Shown in pieces: positions 1 to 6,108 of a DNA stretch of 9,568 nucleotides; the stretch's first letter is position 1, and each line of letters starts with the position of its first letter. The notes below the pieces were generated by a model. That model did not search any database. It saw only the letters and a list, made by a program, of their open reading frames with translations, and was not told the origin of the DNA. The stretch comes from Flemingiibacterium sp045635785 (GTDB taxonomy: Bacteria; Bacillota; Clostridia; Oscillospirales; CAG-272), in assembly GCA_045635785.1 (NCBI GenBank), contig JAZTWJ010000001.1:1-9568 (forward strand), read 5' to 3'. A program made the position numbers and the translations under genes.

Positions 1-34
1 TCAAGGACCATCTTGCTGCTCGCTCTTTAGCGAC
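1..34 (-). other. 5' leader of a strong leftward transcript, probably an rRNA operon
   Basis: This stretch lies just downstream of two consensus minus-strand promoters and runs off the left edge. With +1 placed seven bases after the -10 element, the proximal transcript would start with G at 34. A small stem-loop (CGCT, loop AAAG, AGCG; 21-32) follows at once. The last visible bases on the minus strand read GGTCCTTGA, which resembles the CTTTGAAAA-type segment I remember from leaders upstream of 16S rRNA in Firmicutes. No mature rRNA or tRNA sequence is inside the window, so the identity of the transcript is inferred from promoter strength and the leader only. A tRNA array or ribosomal-protein operon is an alternative. 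Confidence 0.45.
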
Positions 35-40
35 TCGTTT

Positions 41-69
41 ATTATATCACATCTCGTCGCTTTTGTCAA
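41..69 (-). promoter_or_regulatory. Consensus sigma-A promoter, proximal of a tandem pair
   Basis: Read on the minus strand: TTGACA (69-64), a 17-bp spacer, TATAAT (46-41). Both hexamers match the consensus fully. The predicted start is G34. Directly upstream (about 75-115) are repeated A-tracts of the UP-element type. The arrangement is shared with a second copy about 111 bp upstream, which is typical of P1/P2 pairs in front of rRNA operons. A G at +1 would fit GTP-dependent stringent control as known for Bacillus rrn promoters; that part is inference. Confidence 0.85.
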
Positions 70-77
70 GAGCTTTT

Positions 78-115
78 CTAAAGTTTTTTCTAAAGTTTTT
101 TCTTTAACTTTTTCC
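78..115 (-). repeat. A-tract tandem repeat, likely UP element
   Basis: On the plus strand a 12-base unit CTAAAGTTTTTT occurs twice head to tail (78-89 and 90-101), followed by a degenerate CTTTAACTTTTT. On the minus strand these are A-tracts with roughly helical spacing, immediately upstream of the -35 at 69-64. Such phased A-tracts bind the RNA polymerase alpha C-terminal domains and bend DNA at rRNA promoters. The function here is inferred from position and composition. Confidence 0.55.
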
Positions 116-151
116 CAAACTCACTCCCACCTTCTCGGTGACAGCTCGTTT

Positions 152-180
152 ATTATATCATATTCATCTACCTTTGTCAA
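152..180 (-). promoter_or_regulatory. Consensus sigma-A promoter, distal of a tandem pair
   Basis: Read on the minus strand: TTGACA (180-175), 17-bp spacer, TATAAT (157-152), predicted start G145. The segment from the -10 to +1 (plus-strand CTCGTTTATTATATCA, 145-160) is repeated at the proximal promoter (34-49), and so is the TTTGTCAAGAG block around the -35. An A/T-rich run (about 183-201) lies upstream as a possible UP element. The two promoters therefore look like a duplication, and both fire left out of the window. Confidence 0.83.
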
Positions 181-204
181 GAGGTTTTTTAAACTTTTTT
201 TGAT

Positions 205-244
205 TTGTTAACAACACCCATGATTCATTCACATATGCGCATAT
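205..244. promoter_or_regulatory. Two short palindromes between divergent transcription units
   Basis: TTGTTAACAA (205-214) and ATATGCGCATAT (233-244) are perfect palindromes in the non-coding gap between the leftward promoters and the prmC promoter. The second is flanked by CAC and GTG, giving a longer interrupted dyad. They could be protein-binding sites acting on the distal leftward promoter or on prmC. Short A/T-rich palindromes also occur by chance, so confidence is low. Nothing else was recognised from 202 to 318. Confidence 0.25.
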
Positions 245-318
245 TTGTGTACAGAATCTACATAATCCGTTAATTTCCAAGAATTTCTCGCAAACCTATT
301 CCTTTCGGCGAAGTTTTC

Positions 319-342
319 TGCTATAATATATTTATGAAAGGA
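319..342 (+). promoter_or_regulatory. Extended -10 promoter and RBS of the prmC cluster
   Basis: TG-C-TATAAT (319-327) is a full extended -10 element. The -35 position (about 299-304, TTCCTT) is poor, as is common when the TGn motif is present. Transcription would begin near 334, leaving a leader of about 17 bases. The RBS GAAAGGA (336-342) ends eight bases before the prmC ATG. This is the only clear plus-strand promoter seen ahead of prmC-ddl-murI. Confidence 0.65.
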
Positions 343-350
343 TTTGACCT

Positions 351-1178
351 ATGACTTATCTTACTCTGTTGAAGCGATTGGAGGCGTGCGGATCAAATGT
401 TCCCGCCGCTGAAGCAGCCGCGCTTTGCGGAAAACCTCGCGATTGGTGCCTGCTCCATCGTGACGAGCTCCTTCCTCCCGAAATCGAAGATCTGCTCCGT
501 CGGCGCGAAGCCGGCGAGCCGCTTCAATATATTCTCGGCGAGGCATGGTTTTACGGATATGCTTTTCGCGTAACGCCCGCCTGCCTTATTCCGCAGCCGG
601 ATACCGAGCATGTCGTTGATTTAGCCTTGCAACGCCTTCGCTCGAGAATGCGCATTCTGGACCTTTGTACGGGAAGCGGATGCATCGCTATATCTATATT
701 GAAAGAAAACACTGCGCTCACAGCCGATGCGATCGACATCTCCCACGATGCCCTTCAAATCGCCAAGCTTAACGCAGAGCGTCTCTCCGTTTCCGATCGC
801 ATCCGATTCCACGAATGCGATGCGCTTCAATCAAAAAAAATTCCCGCGCTGATCGCAAAGGCGGATGTGGTCGTTTCCAACCCGCCCTACATTGATTCCG
901 ATGTCATTGATACCCTCTCCCCCGAGGTGCGCCATGAGCCGCGGCTCGCGCTGGATGGCGGCAGTGACGGCATGCTCTTCTACCGCCGATTCATCCTCGA
1001 TTATACCAAACATCTGCGTCCCGACGCCTATATGCTTCTTGAAATCGGATATGATCAAGCGGATCGCATTGCGGATTTATGCAAAAAAGCGGGCGTTTCT
1101 TGCAAACTGCACCGCGATTTCGGCGGAAATATCCGCGTAGCTGAAATTTCGCGGAACGAAACGGCGTGCGGCGAATAA
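351..1178 (+). CDS. prmC: Peptide chain release factor N5-glutamine methyltransferase PrmC (HemK)
   Basis: PrmC uses S-adenosylmethionine to methylate the glutamine of the GGQ motif in release factors RF1 and RF2, in the cytoplasm, which raises termination efficiency. The 275-residue length is normal for the family. The N-terminal helical release-factor-binding domain covers about residues 1-75 and contains the family signature EPLQYILG (56-63) followed by LIPQPDTE (79-86; usually LIPRPETE). The Rossmann methyltransferase domain carries SAM motif I DLCTGSGCIAIS (104-115) and the catalytic NPPY (177-180), which holds the target glutamine. The ATG has a good RBS (336-342). It is the first gene of a plus-strand cluster with ddl and murI, 35 bases before the ddl ATG. 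prmC often sits beside prfA; no release factor gene is in the window. Confidence 0.95.
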   Translation: MTYLTLLKRLEACGSNVPAAEAAALCGKPRDWCLLHRDELLPPEIEDLLRRREAGEPLQYILGEAWFYGYAFRVTPACLIPQPDTEHVVDLALQRLRSRMRILDLCTGSGCIAISILKENTALTADAIDISHDALQIAKLNAERLSVSDRIRFHECDALQSKKIPALIAKADVVVSNPPYIDSDVIDTLSPEVRHEPRLALDGGSDGMLFYRRFILDYTKHLRPDAYMLLEIGYDQADRIADLCKKAGVSCKLHRDFGGNIRVAEISRNETACGE

Positions 1179-1213
1179 ACTGTTAATACATTCTATAATA
1201 TAAGGTGATTATC

Positions 1214-2308
1214 ATGAACAAAATCAAGCTTCTTATTCTTTTCGGCGGAAGATCCGGCGAGTATGAGGTTTCCCTCGTTTCCGCCGCATCCATTTTGAAA
1301 AATGCAGATCGCAGTAAATACGATATCGTGACGGTGGGCATCACAAAAGACGGCGAATGGTATGCCTTCGACGGCGATACTACTTCCATTCGCGACGGCA
1401 GTTGGTGCGCCGATCCCAAAAAGCTGGATCGCGCCATGCTCTCCCCCTCCGTATCCGAATCCGCGCTCTATGTTTTCCCCGCTGACGGTTCTGCGGCAAA
1501 AATCTTTCCCATCGACGTGATTTTTCCCGTCATGCACGGCGCAAACGCCGAAGATGGCACACTGCAGGGACTTTTGCAGATCAGCGGCATCCCCTTTGTC
1601 GGATGCAAGTGCTGTGCTTCCGCTGTTGGCATGGATAAGGCGTTCACGAAACTGCTGTTAAAAAACTTCGACATTCCGCTTGCCAAATCGCTGATTGTCG
1701 ACATCGGGCATTTCAATAAAAACGAGCAGGCTGACATCGAACGCTGTGAGGCGATCGCCCCTTATCCCCTTTTTGTCAAGCCCGCCAATGCAGGATCCTC
1801 CGTGGGCGCCGCCAAGGCAAAGGACCGCGATGCTCTGCGCGCCGCGATCTTGGAAGCCGGCGCGGTAGACTCCAAGGTCCTCATCGAGGAATACATAAAC
1901 GGCAAAGAGGTTGAGGTTGCAATCATCGGCAAAAAACAGTTCCGCGCCTCCACCGTCGGTCAGATCATCCCCGGCAGCGAATTTTACAGCTACGATGCAA
2001 AATACAGCGCCGACAGCAGCTCCGATTACAAGATCCCCGCCGATATTCTCCCCGAAACCGCAGAGAAGATCCGTAGCTATGCCCTGCAGATCTGCTCTAT
2101 TCTCGGCGTGGAAGGACTCTCTCGCGTGGACTTCTTTGTGTCTGAAGATGAATCCGGCGAGAAAATCATTTTCAACGAGATCAACACCCTGCCGGGCTTT
2201 ACGGAAATCAGTATGTATCCCAAGCTATTGATGCACGATGGCATGAGCTACAGCGAGATCATTGACCGTCTCATTGCCATCGCTCTTGGAAAGGATGATG
2301 AAGCGTGA
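1214..2308 (+). CDS. ddl: D-alanine--D-alanine ligase
   Basis: Ddl joins two D-alanines with ATP in the cytoplasm to make the dipeptide that MurF adds to the peptidoglycan stem. The protein is 364 residues, a usual length. Visible from the ATG at 1214: the N-terminal motif GGRSGEYEVS (11-20; commonly GGxSxEHEVS, with Tyr for His here), HGANAEDG (108-115), the ATP-grasp loop KPANAGSSVG (189-198), EEY (225-227), the omega-loop FYSYDAKY (257-264), RVDF (304-307) and the metal-binding FNEINTLPGFT (320-330). The Tyr-containing omega-loop favours D-Ala over D-lactate; I infer a housekeeping ligase, not a vancomycin-resistance type. The frame is open back to a GTG at 1205, but AAGGTGA (1202-1208) is an RBS well placed for the ATG at 1214 and overlaps that GTG, so 1214 is chosen. 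The stop overlaps the murI start by four bases. Confidence 0.95.
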   Translation: MNKIKLLILFGGRSGEYEVSLVSAASILKNADRSKYDIVTVGITKDGEWYAFDGDTTSIRDGSWCADPKKLDRAMLSPSVSESALYVFPADGSAAKIFPIDVIFPVMHGANAEDGTLQGLLQISGIPFVGCKCCASAVGMDKAFTKLLLKNFDIPLAKSLIVDIGHFNKNEQADIERCEAIAPYPLFVKPANAGSSVGAAKAKDRDALRAAILEAGAVDSKVLIEEYINGKEVEVAIIGKKQFRASTVGQIIPGSEFYSYDAKYSADSSSDYKIPADILPETAEKIRSYALQICSILGVEGLSRVDFFVSEDESGEKIIFNEINTLPGFTEISMYPKLLMHDGMSYSEIIDRLIAIALGKDDEA

Positions 2309-3102
2309 TCGGCATTTTTGACAGCGGACTCGGCGGACTCAGCGCGCTCAAAGAGGTGCGCCGCCTGCTTCCCACCGAGGACATCGTCTATTTCGGCGAC
2401 ACGGGACGGGTGCCCTACGGCTCCCGTTCAAAGGAAACCATCATAAAATATTCCATGCAGGACATGAATTTTCTCATGTCCATGAAGGTGGATGCGGTTA
2501 TGATCGCTTGCGGAACGGCAAGCTCCAATGCCATCTACGCTTTGCGCGAGAGCTATCCCCACATCCCTATCGTTGGCGTTATTGATGCAGGTGCGCGCGC
2601 CGCCGCCAAGGCATCGAAAAACGGCATCATTGGCATCGCGGGAACCAAATCCACCATCGCCAGCCGTTCCTATGAAAAGGTACTGCGCGCCCTTCGCGAG
2701 GATCTCACCATTCTGCCGATGGCATGCCCCTTATTTGTTCCGCTGGTGGAAAACGGGTTCATTTCCCCCAATGATGAGATCACCCATCTCACCGCCGAGC
2801 ATTATCTCGCTTCCTTCCGCGAAGCCGGCGCGGATACGGTCATTCTTGGCTGTACGCACTATCCCATCATTGCCGATGTCATCGCCCGTGTGCTTCCAAA
2901 TGCATCGCTCATCAATGTTTCCGCCGCCGCCGCATGGGAATTGCAGGAGATTCTCACCGAGCGGAAGCTTCTGCGAAACGGCAACGGCACCGTTCGCTAT
3001 TTCGTCAGCGACGAGCCCCACGATTTCAATCATAACGCGTCCATGTTTCTCGGAGAGGAAATCGACTGCGGCGTAACACGCATCGACATCGAGAAATATT
3101 GA
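2305..3102 (+). CDS. murI: Glutamate racemase
   Basis: MurI interconverts L- and D-glutamate without cofactor, supplying D-Glu for MurD in peptidoglycan synthesis. The 265-residue protein opens with the family signature IGIFDSGLGGLS (2-13) and has DTGRVPYGS (32-40). The two catalytic cysteines are Cys69 in IACGTASS (67-74) and Cys183 in LGCTHYP (181-187). The residue after Cys69 is Gly where most racemases have Asn (CNT); I believe some clostridial homologues share this. The start is GTG at 2305, overlapping the ddl stop as GTGA, with RBS AAGGA (2291-2295) inside the ddl 3' end, so the two are translationally coupled. This places D-Glu and D-Ala-D-Ala production in one transcript. Confidence 0.94.
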   Translation: MIGIFDSGLGGLSALKEVRRLLPTEDIVYFGDTGRVPYGSRSKETIIKYSMQDMNFLMSMKVDAVMIACGTASSNAIYALRESYPHIPIVGVIDAGARAAAKASKNGIIGIAGTKSTIASRSYEKVLRALREDLTILPMACPLFVPLVENGFISPNDEITHLTAEHYLASFREAGADTVILGCTHYPIIADVIARVLPNASLINVSAAAAWELQEILTERKLLRNGNGTVRYFVSDEPHDFNHNASMFLGEEIDCGVTRIDIEKY

Positions 3103-3425
3103 TCCCAATTTGATACCGTGCTCTGCGTGGATAAGAACGAAAAAGCAGAATTGCATTCGTCTGATATGTAAAAATATTACTGAAAACCCAATTTTGCAGG
3201 GGAAGATATCATCCTCCCCTGCAACCGTATCGAGTTAATTATATTTATCACAATCCAATGCGTTGGTATTATGATGAAATATACGAGGATGAATAATTAG
3301 GTATACCAAAACAAGATTATTCCTCCAATATTACAACAAACCGCACGAGTTCCACAGACAAATTCCCCTTTACAAACAGGAACACCAAAGCTAATCGAAA
3401 AAATATTAAACCAGCACTTGCAAAT
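3103..3425. other. Gene-free intergenic region after murI
   Basis: No convincing gene was found between the murI stop and the terminator at 3426. The region is A/T-rich and contains one GC-rich stem-loop (3194-3224, listed separately). The plus frame from 3165 to 3296 is open but has no early start codon or RBS; its only ATG (3258) would give a 12-residue acidic, aromatic peptide. No promoter with two good hexamers was seen on either strand. Confidence 0.5.
3194..3224 (+). terminator. Stem-loop after murI, possible terminator or 3' end stabiliser
   Basis: TTGCAGGGGA (3194-3203) and TCCCCTGCAA (3215-3224) are perfect complementary arms of 10 bp. After one A/C mismatch, GAT pairs with ATC and closes on a three-base loop. 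It lies 91 bases after the murI stop. The downstream sequence (CCGTATCGAGTTAATTATAT) is not a clean U-run, so this may be a weak terminator, a 3' stabilising hairpin or a processing site. Four As precede it, but no U-run is seen for minus-strand use either. Confidence 0.45.
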
Positions 3426-3464
3426 AAAAGAGGCGATTCGCTTAAAAAGCGAATCGCCTCTTTT
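3426..3464. terminator. Bidirectional intrinsic terminator between murI and the glycoside hydrolase
   Basis: The arms AAAAGAGGCGATTCGCTT (3426-3443) and AAGCGAATCGCCTCTTTT (3447-3464) are perfectly complementary over 18 bp, separated by AAA. The GC-rich stem flanked by A4 and T4 gives a U-run in either direction. It lies six bases past the stop of the minus-strand hydrolase gene and about 320 bases past murI, so it can end both convergent transcripts. Confidence 0.92.
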
Positions 3465-3470
3465 ATACTT

Positions 3471-5804
3471 TTATATTCTCTGCTCACTCTCGGGACCGCT
3501 GATGACAAAGGTGGATTCCGCGCTTTTCAGCTTCAGCTCCAATTTTGTATACGTCTCGCCGCGCCAATTCACAAGCTCATACGCCGCTTTGCCGATCTTG
3601 CCCGTATGCGGATCCCAAAGCTCCGGATTTTTGTGCTCGCCGCGAAGCAATACACGTCCGTCGTAGTCCGCCGCCGTGGAATTGGCAAAGAAATACACAT
3701 CGCAATCTTCCTGCCGTTTGTGAATGCAGCCGAATACGCCGCCCTTCACCATGGCATCCGCCACACCGTATCCGATATATGCGGGCAGAGCCAGGCTTAA
3801 CATGCCCTGATCATCCAGCCGCGGGATATTGAGCATCTCCACATCGTACGCCACGGGCAGATTGTCAAGTACCTCATCCACCACAAGGCTGGACGCGAGA
3901 TACGCGCCGTCCGCCGCGGTTTTTTCCGAGGGAAGGAAATATGCAATACCGCCGTTTTCGTTATGATGCTCGATACGGCTGTTCATGGATTCGGTCGTAG
4001 TTCCCTTTGTACCGAAAATTTCGGCGATGATCGCCACAACCTCCGCATCGCTATTCGTATCCGGCGTGAATTCCACCGCCTTTGTCGGCAGTTCCACCGT
4101 CGCGATGACAATGCCGCCGCCCTCCCAGAATTTCTTGATCATGCGCAAATTGTCGAGGCTGATCATGGACATCGCGGGCATAAACAGCACGCGGAATTGC
4201 TCAAAATTGACGGCGTTGTTCAGATACAAAACGCCATTTTCCGCGCTCATGCGCTCACGCATCACCTCGGGATGAATGACGGTGACGTCTCGTCCCGAAA
4301 ATGCCGTGATGCTGTTGATGAGCGTCGTGTAATCGGTCTTCGCCGATGCGGTGGAATATTCCCAGCCCTTCCGCTCCGTCTCATACAAAAAGGATTGGGT
4401 ATGCACGGAGTAGATCGGGTACAGCACCGCGATGTCACAAACATGCCGTCCGCCGCGCAGCAGCGTCTGACAGCGCGTCATATAATCCAGCAGATTCGGA
4501 ACCTCTGCTTTATATTTGTAATTGCGGTGAGAGACCTCGTGGGGAATGCGCGCATGTCCCGACAGCCAAAGGGTGCGTGGGATCATGTAGTTCGCGCCCC
4601 TTGCAAAGGCGTTCATCGCCTCGCAGTAAAGGATGCGCTTGTCCAGCGTTTGATAATTGCCGTAGATCTCGCATGTCACTGTTTCGATGTCGTAGTTATA
4701 TGCCGCGCTGGAGGCGAGCTTGAGGCCGTTGAAGCCGTACATATAGGCGTGGACCATATCCAGTCCAACTGCGCCGTTATATTTTCTGCAAAGGAAATGA
4801 TCGCCGTACAGCCATGCACCGAAAGCCGCCTTCGCCTCCGCCACATGCCCCGCACAAACAAGCCCGTGTTCTCTTGCAAAATCGCCCACCGCTTTGAAAA
4901 ATCCGTCCGCAAACATATGGGCGCGGCAATCCATCATCAACGCCTTGTAGTGCGCGGTATCTTCGCCGGCATCCTCCCAGAGCGCGGGATAATAGGGCGC
5001 GGGATCGAATCCGTATTTTTCCGCAAAGACCTCGTTGAAACGCTCATCCCACATACGGCGGTTGGGCGCCTGATACTGCATATCGTCATAGAAGGTCATG
5101 TTGATCACATTGCCGATATATTCCGCATAACGGTCAAAAAATCGCTTATAGGTCATCGAAATATATTCCATGGAGGCATCGTAGTTAAGAAAGTTCGCAA
5201 AACCGTTTCCCGCATTGACGCACACGTACTCTTCAATATTCCAATTGCCGTGGGGCACTTCCCAAACGATTTTACCCTCGGTGATGAAGGGGCGCAGATC
5301 CGTCGTACAGCGCGTATCGACCTCCACCGCCACCAGCGACATCAGCACCGCATCATCTTCGGTGTGCAGTTGACGGGAGATCTTTTGCCCTTCCATGCAC
5401 TCCATATTGTAGCGCTTGAGCATTTTTGCGGTCGATTTCGGGAACGTTTTAGAAAATTCGCCGCCCGCGCATCCGGAGGAGAAATCACGGTCATCGTAAT
5501 AAATGACCTGCATTCCAAGCTCCCCGGCTTTGTCGAGAAGCGCCCGATAGCTGTCATAATAAGCATCTGTACCAAAAGCAGGCGTGGTTCCCTTATGTCC
5601 GCCCCTTTCGGAAACGGGAATCGGTGCAATGCCGCCGTAGCCGCTCTTTTTGTAGAGCGCCATATTCTTTGCTACATCGGGACGAAGCGCACCGTTTTCG
5701 GCAAAGCAGCCGTTCATATGAAAAAAGGGCACGGGACGATATTCCATCGGCATCAGCCGGAATGCACGTTTTAATTCCTTGTATTCTCTTGCTGTTTTAT
5801 TCAA
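3471..5804 (-). CDS. Putative intracellular glycoside hydrolase, GH106-like (alpha-L-rhamnosidase-type)
   Basis: A 777-residue protein with no signal peptide or membrane segment, so probably cytoplasmic, acting on imported oligosaccharides. Numbered from the upstream TTG at 5813 (780 residues), the N-terminal TIM-barrel half has PFFHMNG (29-35), SGYGGIAPIP (57-66), LGMQVIYYDDRDF (99-111) and acid-rich MTFYDDMQ (239-246); VTCEIYGNY (379-387) offers another possible catalytic acid. Residues about 458-575 form a GATase-like Rossmann segment (IAVLYP, LFMPAMSMIS, WEGGGIVIA), and the end has the VYFFANS...PELWDPHTG pattern (706-738) known from GH106 and related enzymes. Family assignment is by remembered pattern; substrate and catalytic residues are unproven. 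The frame opens with TTG at 5813, but that lies directly on AGGAG (5818-5814). The TTG at 5804, nine bases further, is a better start. It is a lone gene with its own promoter and terminator; no transporter or regulator is adjacent. Confidence 0.72.
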   Translation of the reverse strand: MNKTAREYKELKRAFRLMPMEYRPVPFFHMNGCFAENGALRPDVAKNMALYKKSGYGGIAPIPVSERGGHKGTTPAFGTDAYYDSYRALLDKAGELGMQVIYYDDRDFSSGCAGGEFSKTFPKSTAKMLKRYNMECMEGQKISRQLHTEDDAVLMSLVAVEVDTRCTTDLRPFITEGKIVWEVPHGNWNIEEYVCVNAGNGFANFLNYDASMEYISMTYKRFFDRYAEYIGNVINMTFYDDMQYQAPNRRMWDERFNEVFAEKYGFDPAPYYPALWEDAGEDTAHYKALMMDCRAHMFADGFFKAVGDFAREHGLVCAGHVAEAKAAFGAWLYGDHFLCRKYNGAVGLDMVHAYMYGFNGLKLASSAAYNYDIETVTCEIYGNYQTLDKRILYCEAMNAFARGANYMIPRTLWLSGHARIPHEVSHRNYKYKAEVPNLLDYMTRCQTLLRGGRHVCDIAVLYPIYSVHTQSFLYETERKGWEYSTASAKTDYTTLINSITAFSGRDVTVIHPEVMRERMSAENGVLYLNNAVNFEQFRVLFMPAMSMISLDNLRMIKKFWEGGGIVIATVELPTKAVEFTPDTNSDAEVVAIIAEIFGTKGTTTESMNSRIEHHNENGGIAYFLPSEKTAADGAYLASSLVVDEVLDNLPVAYDVEMLNIPRLDDQGMLSLALPAYIGYGVADAMVKGGVFGCIHKRQEDCDVYFFANSTAADYDGRVLLRGEHKNPELWDPHTGKIGKAAYELVNWRGETYTKLELKLKSAESTFVISGPESEQRI

Positions 5805-5856
5805 TGAAATCAACTCCTGAATGTTACTTGGTAATAATTGATATCTTTAGATTGTT

Positions 5857-5885
5857 ATCATACCACACTTGCGGGCAAGTGTCAA
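5857..5885 (-). promoter_or_regulatory. Consensus sigma-A promoter of the glycoside hydrolase gene
   Basis: Read on the minus strand: TTGACA (5885-5880), 17-bp spacer, TATGAT (5862-5857; one mismatch to TATAAT). Transcription should start near 5850, giving a leader of about 46 bases before the TTG at 5804. The AGGAG RBS lies at 5818-5814. Such a strong core promoter for a sugar enzyme would normally be kept off by a repressor, in line with the palindrome in its spacer. Confidence 0.85.
5865..5882. promoter_or_regulatory. Palindromic operator candidate inside the hydrolase promoter
   Basis: ACACTTGC-GG-GCAAGTGT (5865-5882) is a perfect dyad with 8-bp arms around two bases. It covers half of the -35 hexamer and most of the spacer, so a bound protein would block RNA polymerase. 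The size and symmetry fit LacI/GalR- or GntR-family dimers, common regulators of glycoside hydrolase genes. The regulator is not in this window, so its family is a guess. Confidence 0.6.
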
Positions 5886-5974
5886 GAGGAATGATGCACA
5901 TTCATGAAAAACTGCCGTTTTCACCAAAAACACCGTTCGCCTTTGCACATTATGCACATCATTTTTCGAAAAAA

Positions 5975-6003
5975 TTGCCTCGCTTGAAAATTTTTGGCAT
6001 AAT
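5975..6003 (+). promoter_or_regulatory. Probable promoter of the DUF4830-like gene
   Basis: TTGCCT (5975-5980), 17-bp spacer, CATAAT (5998-6003): four and five matches to consensus. The predicted start near 6010 leaves a leader of about 100 bases before the ATG at 6109. Upstream are three copies of TGCACAT (5895-5901, 5944-5950, 5953-5959), the last two nine bases apart, which could be activator sites or chance. The promoter is divergent from the hydrolase promoter about 90 bases away. Confidence 0.5.
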
Positions 6004-6069
6004 CCCCCTTGTCCGCCAATATACTGTAACAGCATCGGCAAAGGGCGCAAAACGCCAAATATTTCGATT

Positions 6070-6095
6070 GAAGGAAGCCTTCGCTCCCGCGAAGG
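6070..6095 (+). promoter_or_regulatory. Overlapping alternative hairpins in the leader of the DUF4830-like gene
   Basis: CCTTCGC (6078-6084) pairs perfectly with GCGAAGG (6089-6095) around the loop TCCC, ending 13 bases before the chosen ATG and three bases before the likely RBS GGTGAT. Its left arm can instead pair with GAAGG just upstream (6070-6074) around AAG. The two foldings exclude each other. This may be no more than a stable leader hairpin. Any regulatory switching is speculation. Confidence 0.35.
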
Positions 6096-6108
6096 TATGG
6101 TGATTATT

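Noticed and set aside
1..201. The repeated A/T-rich blocks as a CRISPR array or mobile-element end
   Set aside because: There are only two long copies, and the shared parts coincide exactly with -10 and -35 promoter elements and their flanks; tandem promoters explain them.
1194..1199. TATAAT between prmC and ddl, as an internal promoter
   Set aside because: No -35-like hexamer at the right spacing (1171-1176 is GCGAAT) and no extended -10 TG; transcription would start almost at the ddl RBS. Probably chance in an A/T-rich spacer.
3165..3296. Possible small gene or gene remnant after murI ending in MRWYYDEIYEDE
   Set aside because: No start codon with an RBS, the only ATG gives 12 residues, and the frame runs through a stem-loop. 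Not supportable as a gene.
3317..3508. A 63-codon minus-strand frame with a hydrophobic stretch
   Set aside because: It overlaps the end of the hydrolase gene and reads straight through the bidirectional terminator; no RBS or promoter.
3963..5774. A 603-codon open frame on the plus strand
   Set aside because: It lies antisense over the hydrolase gene, its product is His/Arg/Ile-rich without any recognisable domain, and it has no promoter or RBS of note. The minus-strand frame has clear enzyme motifs, its own promoter and a terminator, so the plus frame is a codon-bias shadow.
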